Made by a program: the position numbers and the translations under genes. A DNA stretch of 64,000 nucleotides from Eutreptiella sp. 'Long Island Sound 2002'. Lineage: Eukaryota > Euglenozoa > Euglenophyceae > Eutreptiales > Eutreptiaceae. The notes under the pieces are model-generated. The model saw only the letters and a list, made by a program, of their open reading frames with translations, searched no databases and had not been told where the DNA came from. Numbering within the stretch: position 1 is the first letter of the stretch; each line of letters begins with the position of its first letter. Where the stretch lies: NCBI GenBank assembly GCA_964036045.1, contig OZ038383.1:38301294-38365293 (forward strand). The letters are read 5' to 3'. Shown here piece by piece: positions 17,170 to 27,354 of this stretch.

Positions 17170-19206
17170 ATGGTGGCCCCCTTAGAGCTAGTCAGGTCGT
17201 TGCTCACAGAAGACTGGTCGGATGACTATGCGGCATCCGACCACTGGAGCAAGTACTGGAATGCCGTGAGCGCCCCGTCGGACGATGAATGGCTTGAGGG
17301 CTTGACCGAGGATGGGGATAAATTATTCCTCAAGGACAAGCTATTGGTCCCTGACAACCGAATGGAGGAGCTCATTGACCACTGGCATAACGCCCAGCTC
17401 ATGCATCCTGGTCGGGACAAGATGCAGCAGGACCTAGAGTGGCGCTTCAAGTTCCCACCGGGGTACCCCGCCCTCCTGGACAAGTACTGCAGCGACGGCG
17501 CCGTGTGTCGGGCCACGAAGAGCCCGTACCACTCCACGGCTGGCAACCCGGTCTTTACGGCTATACCGGAGGCCCCTATGCGGTCCGTGGCCATGGATGT
17601 ATTCGCCATGCCTGAGGTCACCGTGGAAGGAGAGACCTACGACTGTGTCATCCTGGCGGTGGATAGGCACAGCGGGTATACCGTGGTGGTCCCTGGCAAG
17701 AAGTCCAAGAAGAAGGACAAGAAGGACAAGCATGCAGTGGGTCTGCGGGCCAAGACCGTCGCTAATGCCATGATCAGGCATTGGCTGACAATTTTTGATG
17801 TCCCAGCTGTCATCTGCAGGGATCGGGGCAGTCAATTTGTGGGGACGTGGTTCAAGACGATGTGCAAGCACATGGGGATTCGGCACGCCAAGACCGTAGC
17901 TTACCACAGCCGGTTGAATGGCCGGGCTGAGGTGGCCGGGCGGCAGATGTTCGAAAGGTTCCGCCAGCTGCACATTAAAGAACCGGGCCGGAATTGGTAC
18001 AATTCGCTGTGGAGAGTACTCGGGGCGTACCACGACCTTCCGGGGCCCACTGGACTGTCACCCAATCGTATCCTGTTCCTGCGGGATCGAGTGTCACGCA
18101 CTCTCCCGTGTTTGAACCATGGCAAGGTGGCCCGGGATGCGAGTGCTATGATGACTGAGGCGGACGACACGGCGGCCAAAGTGTGCAAAGCACTTCAGGA
18201 CGAGCATGAAAAGAGGGCCAAGTACTTCAAGCAGGGAAAAGTCCAGAAATATGCTCTCAGAGACACCGTATGGGTGGAGCGGCACCACAAGGATGTCCTG
18301 TCCAGGCATCGGCAGGCGTCTTGGTATGTGCCGGGGGTAATCGTGCGGAAGGTCGAGCAGGATGTGTATGCGGTTCGTGTGGCGGATAACAAGATCCTGG
18401 ACCGACCCTGTGCCAACAGTGTTCTCTGTGTGGACTACACGGAGACGCCTAAGTTCGGGGGCTATGACTTCGCACTAGTGGTAAAGTTTGGGTTGACCAG
18501 GTTTATGAGAGTGTTCCCATGCACCAAACACATCACCGGTGAGGAGACCATTAAGATACTCCTGGAAGAGTGGTTCTGTGTCTATGGGGCACCCAAAGAA
18601 ATTAACTCCGACAAGGAAGTCCGAGTACGCTCTGACACTGGCTGGTACAAGAGAGTCCTGAGGTCCCTCAATGTCCAGGTGTCCGCGGGGATTCCCTATA
18701 CTCATACAAGTAACCCCCTATGTGAGCAACAGATTCGAGTTCTCAAAGAGAACGTCAGGATATGGTTCAAGACTGAGCGCACCAAACACTGGGTGAGACT
18801 ACTCTCCGTCATATCCCCGATGATGAACTCCCAAAAGAGTTCGGCAACTGGCTACTCACCCCATGAGCTGTTCATGGGACGCCAGGCGTGGTTCCTACAT
18901 GCTCCCTATGCTGAGGATTCCTACTCTACGGTCGGAAAATGGGTGAAGGAGCAACAAGACAAGGTGGACAAGGCCAAGGCAATGCTCCAGAGAGTGAGAG
19001 AGCGACAGTGGAACAAGAAAAACAAGCACCGACTGCCTGCCCCCTATCAAAAGAACCACAGTCGGCTACCTGCCTGGCCACACTCCACCAGCGATGACCA
19101 CTACTTTGTGCCCAGGTGTGCATGGTGTCGTGCGCACTGCGCCTCGTTGCCAGATAGAAATAAAAAGATAGGTAAAACACGACGAAAAAATTTTCTGAAT
19201 AGCTGA
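17170..19206 (+). CDS. pol: Gypsy integrase followed by a second integrase core, 678 aa
   Basis: N-terminal H2C2 zinc site (HWHNAQLMHPG...CSDGAVC), then a first core with D in SVAMDVFAMPE, D in VICRDRGSQF and E in NGRAEVAGRQ. A C-terminal barrel-like part follows (VWVERHHKDV). At about residue 420 (near 18430) the sequence becomes VDYTETPKFGGYDF and a second core follows: D in EINSDKEV, and E in SNPLCEQQIRVL, then TGYSPHELFMG and HSRLPAWP near the end. Two cores in one frame suggest recombination or template switching between two Gypsy lineages. No chromodomain recognised. Ends at TGA. Confidence 0.8.
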   Translation: MVAPLELVRSLLTEDWSDDYAASDHWSKYWNAVSAPSDDEWLEGLTEDGDKLFLKDKLLVPDNRMEELIDHWHNAQLMHPGRDKMQQDLEWRFKFPPGYPALLDKYCSDGAVCRATKSPYHSTAGNPVFTAIPEAPMRSVAMDVFAMPEVTVEGETYDCVILAVDRHSGYTVVVPGKKSKKKDKKDKHAVGLRAKTVANAMIRHWLTIFDVPAVICRDRGSQFVGTWFKTMCKHMGIRHAKTVAYHSRLNGRAEVAGRQMFERFRQLHIKEPGRNWYNSLWRVLGAYHDLPGPTGLSPNRILFLRDRVSRTLPCLNHGKVARDASAMMTEADDTAAKVCKALQDEHEKRAKYFKQGKVQKYALRDTVWVERHHKDVLSRHRQASWYVPGVIVRKVEQDVYAVRVADNKILDRPCANSVLCVDYTETPKFGGYDFALVVKFGLTRFMRVFPCTKHITGEETIKILLEEWFCVYGAPKEINSDKEVRVRSDTGWYKRVLRSLNVQVSAGIPYTHTSNPLCEQQIRVLKENVRIWFKTERTKHWVRLLSVISPMMNSQKSSATGYSPHELFMGRQAWFLHAPYAEDSYSTVGKWVKEQQDKVDKAKAMLQRVRERQWNKKNKHRLPAPYQKNHSRLPAWPHSTSDDHYFVPRCAWCRAHCASLPDRNKKIGKTRRKNFLNS

Positions 19207-19767
19207 AAATAAAGCTAATTAGCATAAAAAACGCTTAGGCCAAAAAGCGCGCTGCGAAACGCGTAAAAACGCGACGAAAATTTTTTCGACGTCAAACAGG
19301 TGAATAGTGCACGCCGTAAGCACCGTAACGCTCGTAGGACCCTAACGCCGTCCCTCCCGTCGTCCAACTCGCTATAGGCGCAAAGAAGAACGTGTCGCGA
19401 GCAGCGCGTAAAACTCGAAAATCTTTAATAACTCGCCAGGACCCCTCACGTCGCGCCCTGCCGCCTTTTTCTTATTCTTCTCCATGCACCTCCCTCCCCA
19501 CCCTCGTGCCCATCACTCCCCTTGCCCTGCAGCTCAGGCGGCGGCCCTGGGGGAACGCGGTCAACCCCTGGCAATGGACACCAACACACTCCACGACGCC
19601 AAGCACAAGTACAAGTCCAAGTACATCAAGATCGACGCGTAGCACGTAAGACACTGAAGCGTACTAGGTCTTGCTGCACGCGAGTGTGTTGGGTCGTGTT
19701 TGATTTTATTTTATTTTCAAAAGCCGAAAAAATATTTTAACAAATTTTGCAGCGGTTTTTCAAGTAG
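19207..19767. other. No gene recognised; one short coding-like stretch
   Basis: AT-rich then mixed. At 19573 ATGGACACCAACACACTCC opens a short Lys/Tyr-rich stretch (DAKHKYKSKYIKIDA) closing at TAG or, if UAR is sense, at TGA 19657; too short to call. Confidence 0.35.
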
Positions 19768-20090
19768 GTGAAACCACGCAAACGCAAGAAACAAACCCGA
19801 CAAGGCAGCAGGGCAGGACGCCACAGCACCACGACAAGGCAGCAGGGCAGGACGCCCAAGCACCACGCGGCAGCACGGCACCACGGGGCACAGCACAGGG
19901 GAGCAGGGCACCGAGGGAGAGCGGGCCACACAGCAACACCGCACAGGGCAAAAATGACAGGAAGCGCACAGCAGGACACCCAAGGGCGCACACGGCACAA
20001 AGCACAACGGCGAACAACACCACGCAGCGACACACCACAGCAAAACACACACAGCGCGGGGGGACGAGACAAAACACGGCGCCAGAAGGC
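19768..20090 (+). repeat. T-depleted left flank of the satellite
   Basis: Across roughly 300 bp the plus strand has almost no T (A, C and G only), including a 33-bp GACAAGGCAGCAGGGCAGGA repeat. The composition is the mirror of the A-depleted satellite that follows. Confidence 0.8.
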
Positions 20091-23000
20091 TCGCTGTGTT
20101 GTTTTGCGTGTGCGGTGTCCTGGGCCTCCTGGCTCCTGTTCACCGGTGTGCCCGCTCGGTGTGTTGTGTTGCGTGTGCGGTGTCCTGGGCTACTTGGCTC
20201 GTGTTCACCGGTGCGCCCGCTCGGTGTGTTGTTTTGCGTGTGCGGTGTCCTGGGCCTCCTGGCTCCTGTTCACCGGTGCGCCCGCTCGGTGTGTTGTTTT
20301 GCGTGCGCGGTGTCCTGGGCCTCCTGGCTCCTGTTCACCGGTTCGCCCGCTCGGTGTGTTGTTTTGCGTGTGCGGTGTCCTGGGCCTCCTGGCTCCTGTT
20401 CACCGGTGCGCCCGCTCGGTGTGTTGTGTTGCGTGTGCGGTGTCCTGGGCCTCCTGGCTCCTGTTCACCGGTGTGCCCGCGCGGTGTGTTGTGTTGCGTG
20501 TGCGGTGTCCTGGGCCTCCTGGCTCCTGTTCACCGGTGTGCCCGCGTGGTGTGTTGTGTTGCGTGTGCTGTGTCCACGGCCTCCTGGCTCCTGTTCACCG
20601 GTGCGCCCGCTCGGTGTGTTGTTTTGCGTGTGCGGTGTCCTGGGCCTCCTGGCTCGTGTTCACCGGTGTGCCCGCTCGGTGTGTTGTCTTGCGTGTGCGG
20701 TGTCCTGGGCCTCCTGGCTCCTGTTCACCGGTGCGCCCGCACGGTGTGTTGTTTTGCGTGTGCGGTGTACTGGGCCTCCTGGCTCCTGTTCACCGGTGTG
20801 CCCGCTCGGTGTGTTGTGTTGCGTGTGCGGTGTCCTGGGCCTCCTGGCTCCTGTTCACCAGTGCGCCCGCTCGGTGTGTTGTTTTGCGTGTGCGGTGTCC
20901 TGGGCCTCCTGGCTCCTGTTCACCGGTGTGCCCGCTCGGTGTGTTGTCTTGCGTGTGCGGTGTCCTGGGCCTCCTGGCTCCTGTGCACCGGTGCGCCCGC
21001 TCGGTGTGTTGTTTTGCGTGTGCGGTGTCCTGGGCCTCCTGGCTCCTGTTCACCGTTGTGCCCGCTCGGTGTGTTGTGTTGCGTGTGCGGTGTCCCGGGC
21101 CACTTGGCTCGTGTTCACCGGTGCGCCCGCTCGGTGTGTTGTTTTGCGTGTGCGCTGTCCCGGGCCTCCTGGCTCCTGTTCACCGGTGCGCCCGCTCGGT
21201 GCCTTGTTTTGCGTGTGCGGTGTCCTGGGCCTCCTGGCTCCTGTTCACCGGTGCGCCCGCTCGGTGTGTTGTTTTGCGTGTGCGGTGTCCTGGGCCTCTG
21301 GCTCCTGTTCACCCGTGCGCCCGCTCGGTGTGTTGTGTTGCGTGTGCGGTGTCCTGGGCCTCCTGGCTCCTGTTCACCGGTGTGCCCGCTCGCTGTGTTG
21401 TGTTGCGTGTGCGGTGTCCTGGGCCTCCTGGCTCCTGTTCACCGGTGCGCCCACTCGGTGTGTTGTTTTGCGTGTGCGGTGTCCTCGGCCTCCTGGCTCC
21501 TGTTCACCGGTGCGCCCGCTCGGTGTGTTGTTTTGCGTGTGCGGTTTCCTGGGCCTCCTGGCTGCTGTTCACCGGTGCGCCCGCTTGGTGTGTTGTGTTG
21601 CGTGTGCGGTGTCCTGGGCCTCCTGGCTCCTGTTCACCCGTGCGCCCGCTCGGTGTGTTGTTTTGCGTGTGCGGTGTCCTGGGCCTTCCGGCTCCTGTTC
21701 ACCGGTGCGCCCGCTCGGTGTGTTGTTTTGCGTGTGCGGTGTCCTGGGCCTCCTGGCTCCTGTTCACCGGTGTGCCCGCTCGGTGTGTTGGTTTGCGTGT
21801 GCGGTGTCCTCGGCCTCCTGGCTCCTGTTCACCGCCGTGCCCGCGCGGTGTGTTGTGTTGCGTGTGCGGTGTCCTGGGCCTCCTGGCTCCTGTTCACCGG
21901 TGTGCCCGCGCGGTGTGTTGTGTTCCGTGTGCGGTGTCCTGGGCCACCTGGCTCGTGTTCACCGGTGCGCCCGCTCGGTGTGTTGTTTTGCGTGTGCGGT
22001 GTCTTGGGCCTCCTGGCTCCTGTTCACCGGTGCGCCCGCTCGGTGTGTTGTGTTGCGTGTGCGGTGTCCTGGGCCTCCTGGCTCCTGTTCACCGGTGTGC
22101 CCGCGCGGTGTGTTGTGTTGCGTGTGCGGTGTCCTGGGCCTCCTGGCTCCTGTTCACCGGTGTGCCCGCGTGGTGTGTTGTGTTGCGTGTGCTGTGTCCA
22201 CGGCCTCCTGGCTCCTGTTCACCGGTGCGCCCGCTCGGTGTGTTGTTTTGCGTGTGCGGTGTCCTGGGCCTCCTGGCTCGTGTTCACCGGTGTGCCCGCT
22301 CGGTGTGTTGTCTTGCGTGTGCGGTGTCCTGGGCCTCCTGGCTCCTGTTCACCGGTGCGCCCGCTCGGTGTGTTGTTTTGCGTGTGCGGTGTACTGGGCC
22401 TCCTGGCTCCTGTTCACCGGTGTGCCCGCTCGGTGTGTTGTGTTGCGTGTGCGGTGTCCTGGGCCTCCTGGCTCCTGTTCACCAGTGCGCCCGCTCGGTG
22501 TGTTGTTTTGCGTGTGCGGTGTCCTGGGCCTCCTGGCTCCTGTTCACCGGTGTGCCCGCTCGGTGTGTTGTCTTGCGTGTGCGGTGTCCTGGGCCTCCTG
22601 GCTCCTGTTCACCGGTGCGCCCGCTCGGTGTGTTGTTTTGCGTGTGCGGTGTCCTGGGCCTCCTGGCTCCTGTTCACCGTTGTGCCCGCTCGGTGTGTTG
22701 TGTTGCGTGTGCGGTGTCCCGGGCCACTTGGCTCGTGTTCACCGGTGCGCCCGCTCGGTGTGTTGTTTTGCGTGTGCGGTGTCCTGGGCCTCCTGGCTCC
22801 TGTTCACCGGTGCGCCCGCTCGGTGTGTTGTTTTGCGTGTGCGGTGTCCTGGGCCTCCTGGCTCCTGTTCACCGGTGCGCCCGCTCGGTGTGTTGTTTTG
22901 CGTGTGCGGTGTCCTGGGCCTCTGGCTCCTGTTCACCGGTGCGCCCGCTCGGTGTGTTGTGTTGCGTGTGCGGTGTCCTGGGCCTCCTGGCTCCTGTTCA

Positions 23001-26000
23001 CCGGTGTGCCCGCTCGCTGTGTTGTGTTGCGTGTGCGGTGTCCTGGGCCTCCTGGCTCCCGTTCACCGGTGCGCCCACTCGGTGTGTTGTTTTGCGTGTG
23101 CGGTGTCCTGGGCCTCCTGGCTCCTGTTCACCGGTGCGCCCGCTCGGTGTGTTGTTTTGCGTGTGCGGTTTCCTGGGCCTCCTGGCTGCTGTTCACCGGT
23201 GCGCCCGCTTGGTGTGTTGTGTTGCGTGTGCGGTGTCCTGGGCCTCCTGGCTCCTGTTCACCCGTGCGCCCGCTCGGTGTGTTGTTTTGCGTGTGCGGTG
23301 TCCTGGGCCTTCCGGCTCCTGTTCACCGGTGCGCCCGCTCGGTGTGTTGTTTTGCGTGTGCGGTGTCCTGGGCCTCCTGGCTCCTGTTCACCGGTGTGCC
23401 CGCTCGGTGTGTTGGTTTGCGTGTGCGGTGTCCTGGGCCTCCTGGCTCCTGTTCACCGCCGTGCCCGCGCGGTGTGTTGTGTTGCGTGTGCGGTGTCCTG
23501 GGCCTCCTGGCTCCTGTTCACCGGTGTGCCCGCGCGTTGTGTTGTGTTCCGTGTGCGGTGTCCTGGGCCACCTGGCTCGTGTTCACCGGTGCGCCCGCTC
23601 GGTGTGTTGTTTTGCGTGTGCGGTGTCCTGGGCCACTTGGCTCCTGTTCACCGGTGCGCCCGCTCAGTGTGTTGTGTTGCGTGTGCGGTGTCCTGGGCCT
23701 CCTGGCTCCTGTTCACCGGTGTGCCCGCGCGGTGTGTTGTGTTGCGTGTGCGGTGTCCTGGGCCTCCTGGCTCCTGTTCACCGGTGCGCCCGCTCGGTGT
23801 GTTGTTTTGCGTGTGCGGTGTCCTGGGCCTCCTGGCTCCTGTTCACCGTGTGCTCGCTCGGTGTGTTGTTTTGCGTGTGCGGTGTCCTGGGCCTCCTGGC
23901 TCCTGTTCACCGGTGCGCCCGCTCGGTGTGTTGTTTTGCGTGTGCGGTGGCCTGGGCCTCCTGGCTCCTGTTCACCGGTGTGCCCGCTCGGTGTGTTGTG
24001 TTGCGTGTGCGGTGTCCTGGGCCACTTGGCTCCTGTTCACCGTTGCGCCCGCTCGGTGTGTTGTTTTGCGTGTGCGGTGTCCTGGGCCTCCTGGCTCCTG
24101 TTCACCGGTGCGCCCGCTCGGTGTGTTGTTTTGCGTGTGCGGTGTCCTGGGCCTCCTGGCTCCTGTTCACCGGTGCGCCCGCTCGGTGTATTGTTTTGCG
24201 TGTGCGGTGTCCTGGGCCTCGTGGCTCCTGTTCATCGGTGCGCCCGCTCGGTGTGTTGTGTTGCGTGTGCGGTGTCCTGGGCCTCCTGGCTCCTGTTCAC
24301 CGGTGTGCCCGCTCGGTGTGTTGTGTTGCGTGTGCGGTGTCCTGGGCCTCCTGGCTCCTGTTCACCGGTGCGCCCGCACGGTGTGTTGTTTTGCGTGTGC
24401 GGTGTCCTGGGCCTCCTGGCTCCTGTTCACCGGTGCGCCTGCTCGGTGTGTTGTTTTGCGTGTGCGGTGTCCTGGGCCTCCTGGCTCCTGTTCACCGGTG
24501 TGCCCGCGCGGTGTGTTGTGTTCCGTGTGCGGTGTCCTGGGCCTCCTGGCTCCTGTTCACCGGTGCCTCCGCTCGGTGTGTTGTTTTGCGTGTGCGGTGT
24601 CCTGGGCCTCCTGGCTCCTGTTCACCGGTGCGCCCGCGCGGTGTGTTGTGTTGCGTGTGCGGTGTCCTGGGCCTCCTGGCTCCTGTTCACCGGTGCGCCC
24701 GCTCGGTGTGTTGTTTTGCGTGTGCGGTGTCCTGGGCCTCCTGGCTCCTGTTCACCGGTGTGCCCGCTCGGTGTGTTGTTTTGCGTGCACGGTGTCCTCG
24801 GCCACTTGGCTCCTGTTCACCGGTGCGCCCGCTCGGTGTGTTGTGTTGCGTGTGCGGTGTCCTGGGCCTCCTGGCTCCTGTTCACCGGTGTGCCCGCGCG
24901 GTGTGTTGTGTTGCGTGTGCGGTGTCCTGGGCCTCCTGGCTCCTGTTCACCGGTGTGCCCGCGCGGTGTGTTGTGTTGCGTGTGCGGTGTCCTTGGCCTT
25001 CCGGCTCCTGCTCACCGGTGCGCTCGCTCGGTGTGTTGTTTTGCGTGTGCGGTGTCCTGGGCCTCCTGGCTCCTGTTCACCGGCGTGCCCGCTCGGTGTG
25101 TTGTTTTGCGTGTGCGGTGTCCTGGGCCACTTGGCTCCTGTTCACCGCCGTGCCCGCGCGGTGTGTTGTGTTGCGTGTGCGGTGTCCTGGGCCTCCTGGC
25201 TCCTGTTCACCGGTATGCCCGCGCGGTGTGTTGTGTTGCGTGTGCGGTGTCCTGGGCCTCCTGGCTCGTGTTCACCGGTGCGCCTGCTCGGTGTGTTTTT
25301 TTGCGTGTGCGGTGTCCTGGGCCTCCTGGCTCCTGTTCACCGGTGTGCCCGCTCGGTGTGTTGTTTTGCGTGTGCGGTGTCCTGGGCCTCCTGGCTCCTG
25401 TTCACCGGTGCGCCCGCTCGGTGTGTTGTTTTGCGTGTGCGGTGTCCTGGGCCTCCTGGCTCCTGTTCACCGGTGTGCCCGCTCGGTGTGTTGTTTTGCG
25501 TGCACGGTGTCCTGGGCCACTTGGCTCCTGTTCACCGGTGCGCCCGCTCGTTGTGTTGTGCGCGTGTGCGGTGTCCACGGCCTTCCGGCTCCTGTTCACC
25601 GGTGCGCCCGCTCGGTGTGTTGTTTTGCGTGTGCGGTCTCCTGGGCCTTCCGGCTCCTGTTCACCGGTGCGCCCGCTCGGTGTGTTGTTTTGCGTGTGCG
25701 GTGTCCTGGGCCTCCTGGCTCCTGTTCACCGGTGTGCCCGCTCGGTGTGTTGTTTTGCGTGTGCGGTGTCCTGGGCCACTTGGCTCCTGTTCACCGCCGT
25801 GCCCGCGCGGTGTGTTGTGTTGCGTGTGCGGTGGCCTGGGCCTCCTGGCTCCTGTTCAACGGTGCGCCCGCTCGGTGTGTTGTTTTGCGTGTGCGGTGTC
25901 CTGGACCTCCTGGCTCCTGTTCAACGGTGCGCCCGCTCGGTGTGTTGTTTTGCGTGTGCGGTGTCCTGGGCCACTTGGCTCCTGTTCACCGGTGCGCCCG

Positions 26001-27354
26001 CTCGTTGTGTTGTGTTGCGTGTGCGGTGTCCACGGCCTTCCGGCTCCTGTTCACCGGTGCGCCCGCTCGGTGTGTTGTTTTGCGTTTGCGGTGTCCTGGG
26101 CCTCCTGGCTCCTGTTCACCAGTGCGCCCGCTGGGTGTGTTGTTTTGCGTGTGCGGTGTCCTGGGCCTCCTGGCTCCTGTTCACCGGTGTGCCCGCGCGG
26201 TGTGTTGTGTTCTGTGTGCGGTGTCCTGGGCCTCCTGGCTCCTGTTCAGCGGTGCGCCCGCTCGGTGTGTTCTTTTGCGTGTGCGGTCTCCTGGGCCTTC
26301 CGGCTCCTGTTCACCGGTGCGCCCGCTCGGTGTGTTGTTTTGCGTGTGCGGTGTCCTGGGCCTCCTGGCTCCTGTTCACCGGTGTGCCCGCTCGGTGTGT
26401 TGTTTTGCGTGTGCGGTGTCCTGGGCCACTTGGCTCCTGTTCACCGCCGTGCCCGCGCGGTGTGTTGTGTTGCGTGTGCGGTGGCCTGGGCCTCCTGGCT
26501 CCTGTTCAACGGTGCGCCCGCTCGGTGTGTTGTTTTGCGTGTGCGGTGTCCTGGGCCTCCTGGCTCCTGTTCAACGGTGCGCCCGCTCGGTGTGTTGTTT
26601 TGCGTGTGCGGTGTCCTGGGCCTCCTGGCTCCTGTTCAACGGTGCGCCCGCTCGGTGTGTTGTTTTGCGTGTGCGGTGTCCTGGGCCTCCTGGCTCCTGT
26701 TCACCGGTGCGCCCGCTCGGTGTGTTGTTTTGCGTGTGCGGTGTCCTGGGCCTCCTGGCTCCTGTTCACCGGTGCGCCCGCTCGGTGTGTTGTTTTGCGT
26801 GTGCGGTGTCCTGGGCCTCCTGGCTCCTGTTCATCGGTGCGCCCGCTCGGTGTGTTGTGTTGCGTGTGCGGTGTCCTGGGCCTCCTGGCTCCTGTTCACC
26901 GGTGTGCCCGCGCGGTGTGTTGTGTTGCGTGTGCGGTGTCCTGGGCCTCCTGGCTCCTGTTCACCGGTGCGCCCGCTCGGTGTGTTGTTTTGCGTGTGCG
27001 GTGTCCTGGGCCTCCTGGCTCCTGTTCACCGGTGCGCCCGCTCGGTGTGTTGTTTTGCGTGTGCGGTGTCCTGGGCCTCCTGGCTCCTGTTCACCGGTGC
27101 GCCCGCTCGGTGTGTTGTTTTGCGTGTGCGGTGTCCTGGGCCTCCTGGCTCCTGTTCATCGGTGCGCCCGCTCGGTGTGTTGTGTTGCGTGTGCGGTGTC
27201 CTGGGCCTCCTGGCTCCTGTTCACCGGTGTGCCCGCGCGGTGTGTTGTGTTGCGTGTGCGGTGTCCTGGGCCTCCTGGCTCCTGTTCACCGGTGCGCCCG
27301 CTCGGTGTGTTGTTTTGCGTGTGCGGTGTCCTGGGCCACTTGGCTCCTGTTCAC
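20091..27354. repeat. 65-bp satellite array, about 112 copies
   Basis: Monomer begins CGGTGTGTTGTTTTGCGTGT and ends ...CACCGGTGCGCCCGCT; length 65. Variants: TGTTTTGCG or TGTGTTGCG, CCTCCTGG or CCACTTGG, GTGCGCCCGCTCGG or GTGTGCCCGCGCGG. Because 65 is not a multiple of 3 and the monomer has no stop in any plus-strand phase, all three plus frames stay open for over 7 kb. The predicted proteins of about 2,850-3,290 residues are artefacts of this. The plus strand carries about one A per monomer. Confidence 0.95.
20480..23590. repeat. Higher-order duplication inside the 65-bp array
   Basis: Marker variants recur with an offset of 1,624 bp (25 monomers minus one base). GCGTGGTGTGTTG followed by GTGTCCACGG occurs at 20544 and 22168, the one-base-short GGGCCTCTGGCTCC at 21292 and 22916, and the TGTTCCGTGTG plus GGGCCACCTGG pair at 21920 and 23544. 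A second offset of 650 bp (10 monomers) links 25631 and 26281. Confidence 0.85.

Larger units (their letters stand above)
10085..19206 (+). mobile_element. Decayed Ty3/Gypsy retrotransposon with nested LTR mini-element
   Basis: Order gag, protease, reverse transcriptase, RNase H, integrase identifies Ty3/Gypsy. Breaks: the gag frame ends at 11836; pol has TGA at 13133, 15178 and 17146, TAG at 14734, a frame change near 14005, and a 1,519-bp insertion at 15508. LTRs of the Gypsy itself were not found. The element ends in two integrase cores from apparently different lineages. Confidence 0.85.

Noticed and set aside
20091-27354. CRISPR array
   Set aside because: Units are contiguous 65-bp monomers without unique spacers, in eukaryotic DNA.
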